From: Patiria pectinifera
Taxonomy: Eukaryota; Echinodermata; Asteroidea; Valvatida; Asterinidae
Length of the DNA: 64,000 nt
Assembly (NCBI GenBank): GCA_029964075.1
Contig: CM057136.1
Location: 806,001-870,000 of the forward strand
Direction: 5' to 3'
Position 1 is the stretch's first letter, and each line of letters starts with the position of its first letter. Made by a program: the position numbers and the translations under genes. Positions 34,861 to 47,700 of this stretch are shown here, piece by piece. A model generated the notes under the pieces. It was given only the letters and a program-made list of their open reading frames with translations. It was not told where the DNA came from and did not search any database.

Positions 34861-37626
34861 ATGGCCAAGTTTATTCTTGGAATAAGCCTGTTCTCGGTGC
34901 TTCTTTTGACGGTGTCAGCTCAGAAGCCGTTGTTTTCGACAGAGACTGGGTATGATTTGTCTTTGAGTTATCTGAATTGAATCAACGTACCCTCTCCTGG
35001 CAGATAGCTTGCGCGGGCTACTGGCGGCTCTGCACCCGAGGGGTTGAGAATTGCAGTACGGTCGGTTCGAATGTAATTTATCGTGAGGGTACTAGCTTCC
35101 CCAACGAGGCGGATGTTGCGGCACTGAACACCCTTCAGAATAAGTTGCGATCGCAGACGATCAATCCAACCTTTCGATTCCTGTCTCAGATTCCCTCCAG
35201 CCGAATCCCCATCGCTAGCGCGGGGGATCTGGCAGAGTTTGGCCGGCGTGAGATACAAGAACTTGCCACGCATCAAGACCCGATTTTCTGAATTCTTCCT
35301 ACCCTGACATCGATTTGAGTAGGTTCAGTTTCCAATCTACCAATGGCTCTAGCAGCATCGAGAGCGCTGTGGCGTTTGCTCGGGGACTTGTTGGGTTGAA
35401 TCAGATATGTGAGACCCTCTCAATGGAGGGTAATGTCACTGTTACCTGCTCGGAGAACAGCCGCTTTACCTGTTTTGTAACCCCAACCTCTGCCTTCATT
35501 TCTCACGACCCGGCCGACATGGACTCCTTACTTCGCCCTACGACACTCCGAGTCGGAAATTATGCTTGAACGAGGTCAATAAAGGGAAGACAGACCAAGA
35601 GGTTATGAGGTTTAAGATGAGTAGGGATGCAAGGCAACTCCGAGACCGTATCGCCCAGAAAATGTCCATGCCAGGTTCACGGCAACTGTTCAATATCTCT
35701 GGAGGTAAGGGCTTATAGGACTTTGCAGACTTTTAGAAGGGCCTATGTTTGGAGTGCTAACTTGCAACATTTTATATTGGGTTTTGCCCTTCGCCGGCAA
35801 TACAAAATTTACATCTTCCCGATGCAAATACCATTATAAAATGAGTATCTTGCAAAAGCTCAAAACTCAAATCTTGTAGGGATAATGTAGGTTCGTTTAC
35901 TTTTCATGCATTTGTTCGTTTCATTAAAAACACCCCAAATCCAAAGAAGAATGTTCAAAACTTTACCTGTTGAAGTTTCAATAGCAAACTGTCGCGTATT
36001 TTCATTGGTTGTAAAAATGAGGCCTGCGATTTTTTTTTAACATCCTAGATGCTTTTAACACTAATTGCACCGCACCAAAGAAGCTGGTTGCCGACTGATT
36101 TTTATTATCCAGGAGAAATTTCAATGCCTTCGATGCTTTAATTGTGTTTGGGGAAAAAGGTACTCAAAATCCGACCATGGACAATTTTGAAATTAGCATC
36201 ATTTCCGGACAGGTATCGATTCTAAAATAATCTCTTGCACATGATTGTTTCAAATACAACTTAACTTGAAATTAATTGAACTGATTATAATCCATGTGTA
36301 GACGAGGTGCAACTTTTGGCCAAGATTTGCGGCTACCATCTGGCAATGTTCAACGACAACAACACCTGGTGCCGACTGTTTGACTATGAAGACCTGAACG
36401 TGGCCGAGTACCAGCGGGAACTGGGTCACTACTGGAACGAATCCTACGGGTTTCCCATCAATTCAATGGCAGCCTGCCCACTCATCAATGACACGCTGGA
36501 GTACTTTGACCGGTTGGCGGCCAGGGGAGCTGGGTCTGGAGCGAGGTAAGAAAGGCCCAATAGACCTTTATCATACTGCCACCATTTCAGTCATGTTCCC
36601 TGTATCCAATAACAGTACTGAATGATATTTGTTTTTGTGCAAAAAAAGGAACCAGACTGTTTGTCCTTCTAGCCTCGCTTTGGTTACGTTGATATGAATG
36701 GGAAAAAAATCAAGATGGCCACAACATGATAATGAGCTATAGCACCTGTGGAACGGAAGAGCTGATACTTGGCTCATCTGGGCTTTATTGAAGTCAATTA
36801 TTGTATGGCTTTATAGTCTTTGTCCAATTAAAAAATAAGAGTGATGTTGTATCCTTTATAATTTACACTTCCCTGTCAAGCCCCAGTGGTGGTTGAGGGC
36901 GCTATCTATCCACAAGACGAATCAAATGAGCATTGGGAACTTTGACACTCAAGACGAGACGAGAACTTCAAAGTGTAGGCCTACCCGGGCGGGCTATAAT
37001 TATTCAAGCTAGTGCGAATTTGAAAGTACATTGTGTATGCACAGTGTCTACAATCTTGAATAGTGTTCCACTCCAGGGGGTTCATTGGGTCGTTATACTG
37101 ACACACGCTTTGATTGGTCAAAATCTCTAATTCAGTGATAGTGATGGTCAAACTTTCTTCCAATTACAGCCTTCCTCTCATGAGCTTCAAGTTCACCGAT
37201 GAGAACACTCTCATACGGCTGGTTAGGGGTCTGCTGGGCATAGCCAAAGACCCACGCCAACTCGGATTTGGTAACTACGCCCAGAGTCGCAACCGTCAGT
37301 TCCGCACGGCTAAGATGGCACCTTTCGGAGGCAATCTGGCGCTCAACCTGTTCCGCTGCGAGCAACCACAAGTGCTGTTCTTCAACGACCAGACCTTCCG
37401 AGTGCAGGTGCTGCTCAACGAGCGTCCTATCAACATCACCTTCTGCCAGGATGCCTTCTGTGATCTGGAAGACTTCAAGCGAGAGTTGATGGCCCAGGCT
37501 GGGCAGTGTCAGTTCCAGGAAGCTTGCAACGTGGCATTGGGGCGGAATCCTGACGGGACATGGCCTGGAAATACAGGTGGAGGGGGGGAGGTGATGCTTC
37601 CGGTATCACACCTTCGCGGCTGCTGA
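34861..37626 (+). pseudogene. MINPP1-like gene, frameshifted (copy A)
   Basis: Same three-exon gene as at 54023-56854, with exons at about 34861-35704, 36302-36545 and 37170-37626. It starts with the same signal peptide (MAKFILGISLFSVLLLTVSA), but relative to copy B exon 1 lacks one T near 34957 (early stop), one G near 35043, two bases each near 35269 and 35293, and one T near 35540. Exon 3 has a GGG insertion near 37227 (LVRGLLG instead of LVSLLG) and indels in the Gly-rich tail that shift the end to VSHLRGC. Exon 2 is the same length and open. The many scattered one- and two-base indels without matching amino-acid change look more like poor consensus sequence than like an old pseudogene, but a real null allele cannot be excluded from sequence alone. 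Confidence 0.75.
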
Positions 37627-40600
37627 TAGCCTACTGCAATGATGGCGATGGCTAAAAGGAGTATCCATGGTTTATAGATAGCTTACAACGGGTTTTCTAC
37701 TTATACTGTTTGTTGGTAAAGTTATATTAACAAGTTAGTAACACACTTTATTTCACGGGGGCGCTCTTCGCATATACCATACCGTTTCGCTCGTACTCTC
37801 ACTACTCTATTCGTAAAGGGTAGGCCTATTACTGGTGTGACGATAAATGTCTTGGTATCCCACTGCCAATACAGGATAGATTTTACTTAATGAGTGACAT
37901 TGCTCGTCCCATCCACCCTCAATAGTATCCAAGGACGCTGGCGATGTCTTCGAGCTCTATCTCATTGATGGTTAGGGTCAGTATTTCTACGTGCATAATA
38001 AACCATCCGGTTCGTTACTGTGACGTCAACTCCAGCACTGTCTGCACGATTTGAACCGGAAGATAACGCAGCTCGAGCGTTTGTAGCCAATGGACACTAG
38101 TAATCAGTGGTGTGCGCGTGTATGACGGTTTTACTAACGAACCGGATAGGCACACAATGCGCGTGCATTGATAATGGTGGTGAGATACCCACAATGCTTT
38201 GCAAAACCTGCACTTCCTTCACACAAAAAGTTAAAAGGGTTTGTCGGTCACCAGTGCCGGTTGGATAGGGGTGCGGTGGTCACACGAGGAAATTGCGTGG
38301 AGGGTACGAGCTGATTCCACGTGTCCTGGGATCGAGAATGAGGGCGTCCTTCACATGCACCGTCGCCCAGTTTGACAGACGAGTGTGTTGCAGCGCTATT
38401 ATATTGTAGGGATAGCAAATTAATTTATACTGATCTGACTATCGAGTGCCGTTCATCGGCAATAAACATACATTGGGATGATACATTATGAAAACAAAAA
38501 CATTTGCCACAAAAATACAGGCGGAAACCAGTTTGTGTGTGTGTCTCAGACCTGAAGTTTGACGACGAAACTACTTTTGTTGCTTTGCTATCGGCATTCT
38601 AAGTGGGATACACTCATTGTCTTGCTTTCATTAGTGATTATTGATTAATTAATCGTTTTAGGTTAAAAGGTCAAAACTGACTGAACAACTGATTGGTTTT
38701 GAATTATGTAAATATTAAAGGAGCAACAAATTAAAAAAATAATATAGGCCTTATGGATTGCTATGCTATAGCTGTAATTATTGTTTAGCGTGCAACAGAA
38801 AGTAGTCTGAATAATAGTTTTTATCACGAGGTCTCAGTTCTGCTTCAGGACACTTTGACAAAAAACTGTCCTTTCGCGGCGACATATATTCACTGCCAAA
38901 AAAGAGACAATTCTATAACCTGCCTAAAAACAAATTGCGTAAAACCACAATAGTTAAGAAAACACACCCTTCGTAACAAAAAAAAATATTTGTCTTGGAT
39001 GATAAAATTATTCAAACAAGCAGAGTTCAATCCATTCAATAGTTTGCTGATTACATTGTTGTCTGATACCCGTTGTCATGCGATGTATTCAAATCATGGC
39101 GGATGCCGTGGCATTTAATTTCCACTCTATCCCCCATTCATAAATCGAGAATCAATGCCACTCATATAATCCAATATAGTAATCTCTACTTTTTTTTTCT
39201 AGAATGATTATGACTATACAGTAACAAGTATCTTTTCTCATTATACCGTAAAGATAATATTGCTGAAATAGTTTTGTAGAGAAGTCGTCGATACATGTAG
39301 TTTGATATGCAGGACAAGGCCGTTTTAAGGAGCATATGATGATACCCACGTCACTGCATAAAGGTATTGATGTCTTATGAAAATGTCATGAGAAACTGGC
39401 CTATAATTAGGTTTTTATGAATAAACGATATCATTTAAACTGAGTAAATTTGTTTCCCATTTTATTTTTTTACCATAAGATCAGATCAAAGGGTACTGGT
39501 TGGGTGGGATCTTGGAGGGGGGGGGTCATTTTTGATCTTCAAAACTTGAGCTGTCGGAGCGCTGATCGTTATTCCATTCACAATATTTAGTTTTGCAAAA
39601 CGTTCTTCTACGAGTGAGTGCTATAGGATGCGATTGTGTGTATGACATGATATCTAAAGATGCATCAACTACATGCATTTACGCGGCGACTGTCTTTTAT
39701 TTATTTTTGATAACAGTTTGTCTCAAAATCGATGCTTTGGAAATAGCGTCAGGAGTAAAAAAATGTTTCAACATTTTCTCCGCTAGACAATATAGGCCTA
39801 GGCCCTATGGATTTCTGTGACCCAGCTTTGAAAATCCAAAATACGATTATTATTTTTTAATCTGGCCTAGCGCACATCTTTGAAAGTGCTCATGCAATAT
39901 ATTTGTTTTAATGTAACTTGACAATACATTTGAGTCCTATTTAAAGTTATGTTTTCTTTGTTTTGCCATTTTCAAGGGTATTGTAACTCTCTTCTTGTTT
40001 GTTTATGCTAATGAATTTACATATTCATGAGCAAAAGTGTGATGTCATTTCAGGCGGTAACCTCAATGTTACAGCTAATCCAGTACCAAAAGTGTCGTTT
40101 CATTTCTCATTTTCTTTGCATTTTGCAAGTAAAAAGACATACAAAAATAATATAAACTACAAAAAAGTGTCCAGAATTTTAGATATTTTGCTGTCAAAAA
40201 ATTTCTTTTCTTTGTTGATCGTTGTGTCAGTACATGTCAGTAAGCCAATGAGCAAACTTCACTAATGTTTTAAATGAGCCAATTTTGGGTAAACAGTTAA
40301 ACAGAAAACCCCTAATCTCACCATCCAGTGTCTTCCTCTGTGGCATCATAGCAACAACGCCTCTGTTGTCCGGGAAATCATGGATTAGTTTTTTTTAAGT
40401 TTAAAGAAGCGCACTTTGAACAAAATTAAACAAAAAGGGATGTCAAATAGTTTCATACATCTAAGAAGAGGCAGAAAGTGTTGCACAGGAAATAGTTCAT
40501 ATCATGGACCCTTTAATCCACATAGCCTATAGATTTTTATTGCCAGAAAAGTAGTAACTGATTTAATGACGAAAACTTGCTCAAAATGAAGACATTACTT

Positions 40601-41480
40601 GTAAATACCTTTGAAATTCTTCCGCCTGGAATGATGTCGTTCGGAAGAAAATCACGCAAGCTGGTTTTCAAATACTCATGCATTTACTCATCACAGAATC
40701 AAGTTTTGATTCCCAAAAAAGTTTGGCATCAGTACTGCTCCGTTTTCTCAAAAATTATACATGTAGTAGACGCCGAGCTAATCCAACAGACAACCTGCGA
40801 TGGCCATATACCCAAATACCTCTCTCGTGACATACTCGGACTGCGTGCCAAATCACACCTTGTATCATGAAAAGCACAACTAAAATAATGATCCCTTCAC
40901 CTATCTGCCGTATACAATGTAAAGTTGCAGGGCCTACTTTAGCCAGCAGCTATCCCGCGCCGGGACCCCCCACCCACCCTTCCCGCATTTAACACACAAA
41001 AACCCGAAATAACGTTAATCAAGCCAGCAGTCCTAAGGGTAAAAAGTATTCAATAAAAACCACTCAAATTATAAAATAAAATCAATTCGTGCAAAACTTA
41101 GGCAAAATATTAACCGCCAATTCACTTCTCGACCGCGCCCATCTTTTCTGAAGTAGTCGTCTTCGGGGACGTACGTACATCTTCTTCAGTTAATTTTTCT
41201 GTAATGCAGATTGAACACGCCCCTCTTCGTACTCGTACTCGTACTCGTAGTAGCAGCATACGAAGAACGAGATTGCAAAAAGCGACATGAAACCCAGACT
41301 CACTGAGGGTTCTTTTGGTACTTTATTGAGGGTACCTGACTATATATGAGATGTGCATGCAAGTCACCACTGATTTCTACTGTACTACATGCGCGACATT
41401 CATTATACGTGTTCACTTCACTTGAAGGGACGTCCACAAAAACTCATCTAAAACAGCTAGCTAGGACAAGCTTTCGTAAA
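37627..41480. other. Intergenic region downstream of the MINPP-like gene (copy A)
   Basis: Holds the hairpin element 38005-38147, AATAAA words near 37998 and 38462 that could end the MINPP-like transcript, a G run at 39517-39526, and a GTACTC tandem near 41228-41249. The open frame around 40577-40870 is not kept in frame in copy B and has no similarity I recognise. Counterpart: 56855-60645. Confidence 0.5.
38005..38147. mobile_element. Hairpin MITE with ATCCGGTTCGTTA ends (copy A)
   Basis: Inverted ends atccggttcgtta / taacgaaccggat, 143 bp. Includes gtgacgtcaac (CRE-like) just inside the left end. Counterpart at 57183-57327 also has tgacgtca. Confidence 0.65.
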
Positions 41481-41534
41481 ATGTTGAACAACAGCCTGAA
41501 CAGTCCGGAGCACAAGAAGCAGAGGATGACAAGT
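41481..41534 (+). CDS. First coding exon of an unidentified gene (copy A)
   Basis: A short exon encodes MLNNSLNSPEHKKQRMTS and ends at a strong donor, AGT|gtaagt. It is 54 bp, whole codons. A TATA-like stretch (ctatatatga, about 41340-41349) lies about 140 bp upstream, a distance that fits a core promoter and 5' UTR. The exon and donor are unchanged in copy B (60646-60699) although nearby non-coding DNA differs, which suggests constraint. I do not recognise the protein and see no following exon before the gap. It could also be a chance ATG followed by a donor. Confidence 0.4.
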
Positions 41535-42750
41535 GTAAGTTTGATCACTTTTGTGAGATATTGTGTGCGTGAGGAAGGAATAAGTTTGGAAAAGGACGGG
41601 ACGCGTTAACTTTTCGTTTGTTGCCCTGCCAGTCATGCCAGTGTGCCACGTATTGTTTTCCCTCTTACTCCTTAGCTGTATTTGTACTGACCGGATACCA
41701 CTTGTCTGCTTGTACTCAGTCATACTCACTTTACTAGTCCAGGCTAGACTCACACTATTAACTTTCATGGACTGGCCCTTTACTACTGACAGCTGACTTT
41801 GGCATGACTTGCTACAGGCACAGTTGAATTCTCTCTGAACTTTGGTCATGTTTTGTACTTGTTATTTTTTTAAAGATTCCCAGGAACGATTCCATATCTG
41901 GCCATCACTTGTCACCCTGTGCACAAAACCCTATGAGACTTTGTCTGAAAATTTCTCAGTGTTTTCTTCTCACTAAAATACTTCAATATTTTCCCCAAGT
42001 AATGACTTTTTAGGAGGCCTGTTATCACTTTCTGATGGCTGATAGCCGTCATTGTAGGTCACTGACATTACTGATGGGAAAAATTGATTTATGGGCCAGA
42101 TATGAGAATCTTTCCGATTCCCATTCATTAACACTTGTCACCCTCCATTTTTCCCTTTGGCACCGTATTTGTGGTATGTATGGGCATGCGGTCTGAAAAT
42201 CAAGTGTTTTCTCAGTGTAATTTCCAATATTTTCCCCTGCTAAATGTGACTTTTTAGGAGGCCTGATATCACTCTCTGACATGTTCTGATGGCTGATACA
42301 TGTAGGTCACTGGAAGAAAAGATTATTGATGGCCAGGATATGCCTATGGGAATCTTTCTTCACATTTTTTTGTGGTAATTCAATATTCTTATACCAAATT
42401 AAATGTAGGACAGGATACCTCACTAATATCATCGCGATACTTTATCAGGATTCTCATTCTGAAGAGAAAATTGCTCACCAACCTTCCTGAGTTGTCACTG
42501 TGCCTTTTGTGTTGTAGCCTTTTTTTTTTATGTAGGCTACACTCTTGCTTTCACATTGATCTAAAAAATCAGACAGTGGTTTGATTTATTCCCATGCACG
42601 ACGCCTGTGAAGATGGACATGCACGGTTGGCGGGAAGTGGTTTTTACAATGATCTAAGCTTATTGAGAAACTCCAGCTCCAATGCCCATCGGGAATTCAA
42701 CATGTAGAGCTGGAGGTCAATGTACATGTACATTGAATTTGTAGCCAGCG
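41535..42750. other. Region after the 18-codon exon (copy A)
   Basis: Contains pieces of the GGAAAGATTCCC-type transposon family: atctggccatcacttgtcac at about 41895, an inverted ggccagatatgagaatctttcc at about 42096, and another end near 42332. No exon recognised. Counterpart 60700-61898. Confidence 0.5.
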
Positions 42751-43250
42751 NNNNNNNNNNNNNNNNNNNNNNNNNNNNNNNNNNNNNNNNNNNNNNNNNN
42801 NNNNNNNNNNNNNNNNNNNNNNNNNNNNNNNNNNNNNNNNNNNNNNNNNNNNNNNNNNNNNNNNNNNNNNNNNNNNNNNNNNNNNNNNNNNNNNNNNNNN
42901 NNNNNNNNNNNNNNNNNNNNNNNNNNNNNNNNNNNNNNNNNNNNNNNNNNNNNNNNNNNNNNNNNNNNNNNNNNNNNNNNNNNNNNNNNNNNNNNNNNNN
43001 NNNNNNNNNNNNNNNNNNNNNNNNNNNNNNNNNNNNNNNNNNNNNNNNNNNNNNNNNNNNNNNNNNNNNNNNNNNNNNNNNNNNNNNNNNNNNNNNNNNN
43101 NNNNNNNNNNNNNNNNNNNNNNNNNNNNNNNNNNNNNNNNNNNNNNNNNNNNNNNNNNNNNNNNNNNNNNNNNNNNNNNNNNNNNNNNNNNNNNNNNNNN
43201 NNNNNNNNNNNNNNNNNNNNNNNNNNNNNNNNNNNNNNNNNNNNNNNNNN
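42751..43250. other. Assembly gap, 500 N
   Basis: Exactly 500 N, a typical placeholder for a gap of unknown size. The sequence immediately left (ending gtagccagcg) matches 61885-61898 in the right contig. The sequence immediately right (starting aaatcatcgccgatc) matches about 23908 in the left contig. So the contig ends overlap each other by almost 19 kb. Confidence 0.98.
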
Positions 43251-43561
43251 AAATCATCGCCGATCATATGCGCGCACGCTTCAAGTGTCAGGTTGGCTCA
43301 GTGTGGAAAGGGCATATTTTTTCATCATTTTGGCACAAAAACCGACAGAATCCACCTATGTTAGTTCCGCACAAGATACGTGAGTATGTCAAGAGATAAA
43401 GTACGGAGTATAGGGGCAAACTGTGCAGCGGTTCTGTGTGAAATGGCTGCATTTTGATGGACGTTTTTGTACTTTATTAGTGTTTTGTGCTGCAGGCGAT
43501 TTTGCGGGCTTCTTGATCTATGAGGCTCCGCTCACGCGGAGCCTCATAGTTCTAGGAGTAG
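43251..43561. mobile_element. Right arm of the hAT-like foldback element (copy B)
   Basis: Matches the right arm of 23517-24211 up to ctaggagtag followed by ATGCCGTT. The left arm is lost in the N gap. Confidence 0.85.
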
Positions 43562-43859
43562 ATGCCGTTAATGATCAACATTTTGCATTTTCTTCAAAAC
43601 AAGAACTTTTCTTTGATTTTGTTGGTAGGCCTCCCCTCTATGATTTTATGAACTGCTTATCCCCGATCCCCGTAACTAAATCGTTGAATCTGATGTGCTC
43701 ATGCGCAGTTGGCAATGGATTCTTTATTTAACTTAAAGAGTTGTTTTGAGTTATGATTCAGAGTGCGACTTATTGAAATTTCACTGTATAAAATAATACA
43801 AAACAGTCAACTCCACCCATCTAGCGGGTGCCGCGCAAACCCGCTGGTATTCAGTAAAT

Positions 43860-44114
43860 GGTAATCCTTACTTTTAGGACACCTCTATTTTTTTAGGAGC
43901 TCTGTTCAAAACTGACTTTTGCAGATGTCTGTCCAGTACCAAAGTGACTTTTGCAGGCTAAAGCAGTCTTTAGAAGTCCGAGAAGGTGGCATTGCCAATT
44001 GTTCAGATGTGCCAAGAAGTATCAGAATGTCAATTTTGAGTGTCATTTAGTCAACTGTTTTGGTGAGTCTTTCCCTTCCTATATAGGAACGGGGTCCTAA
44101 AAGTAAGGATTACC
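43860..44114 (+). mobile_element. 255-bp hAT-like MITE (copy B)
   Basis: Counterpart of 24508-24762 with the same ends and CAGTAAAT duplication; one substitution noticed. Confidence 0.85.
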
Positions 44115-44206
44115 CAGTAAATTGGGTCACCAAATGAACAGCGCCCTCACACATTTTCTAATCACGCTTCACTGATGTTGCTGGTTACTAACAAGTTATA
44201 TTTGTG

Positions 44207-44279
44207 CTGTCTTCAGCTTTTTTTCCGCGGCAATAGAACTTTCTGACTAAGTACTGTTGTTACTTTAAGTTTTCTGTAT
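44207..44279 (-). pseudogene. Dead copy of BLOC1S2 exon 1
   Basis: Aligns without gaps to 24855-24927 but with 11 substitutions in 73 bases. The start ATG is ATA, codon 5 is TAA, a second in-frame stop (TAG) follows, and the splice donor GT is CA. The neighbouring 24.4-24.8 kb / 43.75-44.15 kb DNA has hardly any differences, so this patch is unusually diverged. No other BLOC1S2 exon exists in copy B because the contig starts only about 1 kb further left. Confidence 0.85.
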
Positions 44280-44791
44280 GTTAAGTAGGTCTAAATAAGA
44301 CTACAAAGCTTAAACATCAACATGAACAGTGAAGTTTCAGTCTAGTGTCACTGTGCGGTCGCCGAGTGCTTTTTCTGATCCTGGATAATTACGAAGAGCG
44401 CCCTCAATAGTGGATAGCTGGTGAGGTTGAATAAAGTTTGACACCCAGACTTCTGTTTCCGTCCGAACCAGATAAATGGTTCCATGACATTTCGGGACCC
44501 GATCAAACATGATTTTGTAGTTTTTGTACAGAAAAAGATGAATGATTCTGCTGTTTTGTGATACATGTACCTTTTCTACAGTAAAGACCACAACAAAGTG
44601 TTTGATTTCTAAGGTTCACGTTAATATGAAGATATCTGAGATAAACCTATAACATATAACTTAACGTAGGCCTGTTTTCATGTTCTTTTAAGTATTTAAC
44701 AACATTATATTTAGAGTGTTGACTTTTCTTGAAATAGAGTTTGCGCATTTTTTTATAGTAGGCCTTTAAATTGACACGATTGAAAAAGGCC

Positions 44792-47700
44792 ATGGCTTCA
44801 TATTTTAATGAACACGATTGTGAAGAGACAGATGGATCGGGCCCAGATGAAAATCCTCTATTACGATGGGCAAGGTGAGATTATATATTTAATTTTCACT
44901 GCTATTTTTATATTACTTAGGAAAGATTGCCATATCTGGCCATCACTAATTTTCAATAACATCAGAAAGTGATAATATTTGTCTGTCAACACATGACAGA
45001 AGCGTCAACACACAAATCTATTATCTAAAACACATTCTGAATTGACAAAAAAAAGGTATATAATTATAATATAGAATAAATTTCCATTTTATTTATTAGA
45101 ATATAGTATTTTCACGCGAAAAAAATGTCCTTTAGCACGGCCGTTGTTAGCCATCTTGACTTCGCACAAAGCTTGGATTCCATAATTTCTAGAAGGGGTG
45201 TGTAGTTAATGACATTATCTTGTCATAAATAACAGAGGGCACTTGCTTATACCAGTGCACTCTGACACATAGACATCTTTATGTCTATGCTCCTAAGCAT
45301 GTCTGATCAACGAGAGACTGAGGTTTTTGCATACAACGCTATCACCCTTTAACAATGGTATGGTCGCATGCCACTGAGGCAGCATGGCGGCTGATCTGGA
45401 AGCGGCACGGAGGGTAATTTTCTTGAACTGAAAATGTAATTTTCAGGCGTTTAACCTATTGATTTTGAGTCAAAATCTTGTTTCATCCATACGGTATGGG
45501 TTACATACTGCTTGTGTCAATTTAATGTGTTTTGGATGTGTTGACGCTGTGTTGACGCGTGGAGTGTGTTGACGCTGTGTTAGCGCTTTTAAGTATGACC
45601 GACAAATTTTGAATTTTTACTGAGAAAACACTTAGAAATTTTCAGACCAGTCCCATCCATAGGGTTTGTGCACAGGGTGACAAGTGATGGCCAGAAAGAT
45701 ATGGGAATCTTTCCATTCCAATATTTATAAACTTATTTATAATATAACTAATTGAAATTAAATTTTGTTCTGTTATAGGGAATCAGGCCTGTTACTACAC
45801 GATCGCCATAATTCAAGCTGAATTTATCAACTCATCAACTACATTTGTACATGTACTAAGGAGTGATTTTTTTTTCTCCATTTCTATTCAGATTGTTGAG
45901 GAACGATGTCAGATCTTTCTTGGCAAGTTTTGATGGGTAAGCCCAAATGAGTGCATGCATGTTTATTTGCAAACAAAGTAGTTTGTTGGTAATCTCTGCA
46001 TCAGTAAGACCTGTTTTTCTAGTGCAATTTATTTGAAATTGGGGTCCTGCATTAATTTATGTATTTTTTTTCATATTTATGTTATGTATTTATTTTTCTA
46101 TCACAGACTCGACTATTTTGGTGGGGAGAGGAAAGGTCCACCTGCCTCCAAGGAAGTGGTTGCTAAGTTACCAGATAAGATGATCAGTGAAGATGAAGGT
46201 TGGTGCTGATTTGCTTACTGACAGATTGTTCAATTCTAAGATTCTCCATAGGTAAATATACAACATTTGCAAACATCAAAAACAAAAACTACCGAATTAT
46301 CATGAAATACCTTACTTGACTGTAAATGAATAATAGTCTCAAGCATCCTGCTAAATCATGGCACCTCGTATGCTGTTATTCGCAAGACAAATGGAATGTT
46401 TGTATAGATTTCCAACGATGGTCGGCCAACCATCCACAGGATTTGATTGAGAGGTTGTGGGTTCGAACCCCACCGTTTCACCTCAATTACTCCTCTCAAC
46501 CCAGGTGTTAAATGGGTACCGGCATTGTTCAATGCTGGGAAGGTAACAGACTCGCTGTGGAGGAGGTGTGGCGATCCCCCACAGCAGTATAATGAGTCTG
46601 TCCCAATCGCTAATGAAAGAGAGGTGGGCACTCTGTTCCTGTGAACACAGGTTCTCCTTTAATCCGTTACACATCGAAAACAGGTGCAAGCCAGCTAGTC
46701 TGGTTCCCTGGCCTGACATTATAAACACTGCTCTGTTTCGTCTGAAGTAGGGTCAGGGAACCAGACTACACGGTTCTTGGTTTTTCCAGCACAGTGTCAC
46801 AATATTTGCCATTTTGCTTTTCATCACTGAAGTACTTCTCTAATATTTATAATCAAGTATTCAAATTCAAGTTACAGTTCAAGGAAATTGACCTGAAGAG
46901 CCATTTCTCCCTTTTTCTTTCCAGATTCAAGATGTCCCATTTGTCTAGTGGACTACAATGCAGGAGAACAGTGCAAAGTGCTCCCCTGTAAGCATGACTT
47001 TCATCCCCGTTGTATTTTGCCTTGGCTGGGTCAGACAAACTCTTGTCCTGTCTGTCGTCATGAGTTACCAACGGACGATGAGGATTATGAGGAGTTCCAA
47101 AGAGAAAAGGTGGGATCTTTATAACAGATTGGGTTGCCATTTACATGATAATACAATTTTATCATCATTAGGCCAAAAAAAAAAATTAGTCGGTCTCTGG
47201 TCAGCGCACGCGTCGATTTTAAGCATGCGCGTTGAACAACAGCACTCCAACAGCGCCCTCTATTTCCGCACCTCCTCAATTTTTTTTACCAAAGAGCACC
47301 AAGGAATGGGAAATTGCACCAAGGCAAATGATCGAAAGCACCAAGGCAAATTATGGAGGCCACCAATGTACATGAGGACACCAAAAAAGCAAAATAGTAC
47401 CCACCTTGTCTGTACAATCCAAGCTGAAGAAAAAAAAAAAAAGCCGCGTGGTCGCGTCAATTCCGGAACTTTGGTCTGACCAGAGACCGAATATTATTTT
47501 TTTTTTGGGCCTTATTGGTATTTTTATCCCCCTGGCTTTTAAGCCAAGAAAAGGGGATCTTGCGATAGGGTATTCCTTCTGTGTGTATGTGTGTCCGCGT
47601 GGGTAGGCAATACATTCACTGTGTGGACTTCCGAACAAAAGGTCCACATAAACCAGGTAGCAGCGACATTGTGTGGACTTGCCCACGTCCACACAATGTT

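Larger units (their letters stand above)
23908..42750 (+). repeat. Copy A of an 18.8-kb duplicated block
   Basis: Near-identical to 43251-61898 in the same order and orientation: foldback right arm, BLOC1S2 exon 1, RNF181, MINPP-like gene, 18-codon exon. Long stretches (for example 31.8-32.9 kb against 51.0-52.2 kb) look identical, while others differ by insertions and many small indels. The block ends exactly at the N gap. Most likely one haplotype of a heterozygous locus; a true tandem duplication is the alternative. Confidence 0.9.

Noticed and set aside
40577-40870. 97-codon frame as a gene
   Set aside because: The frame is shifted by indels in copy B (59813-60055) and no similarity or splice context supports it.
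42644-43364. Frames of about 200 codons across the gap
   Set aside because: Almost all residues come from N bases.
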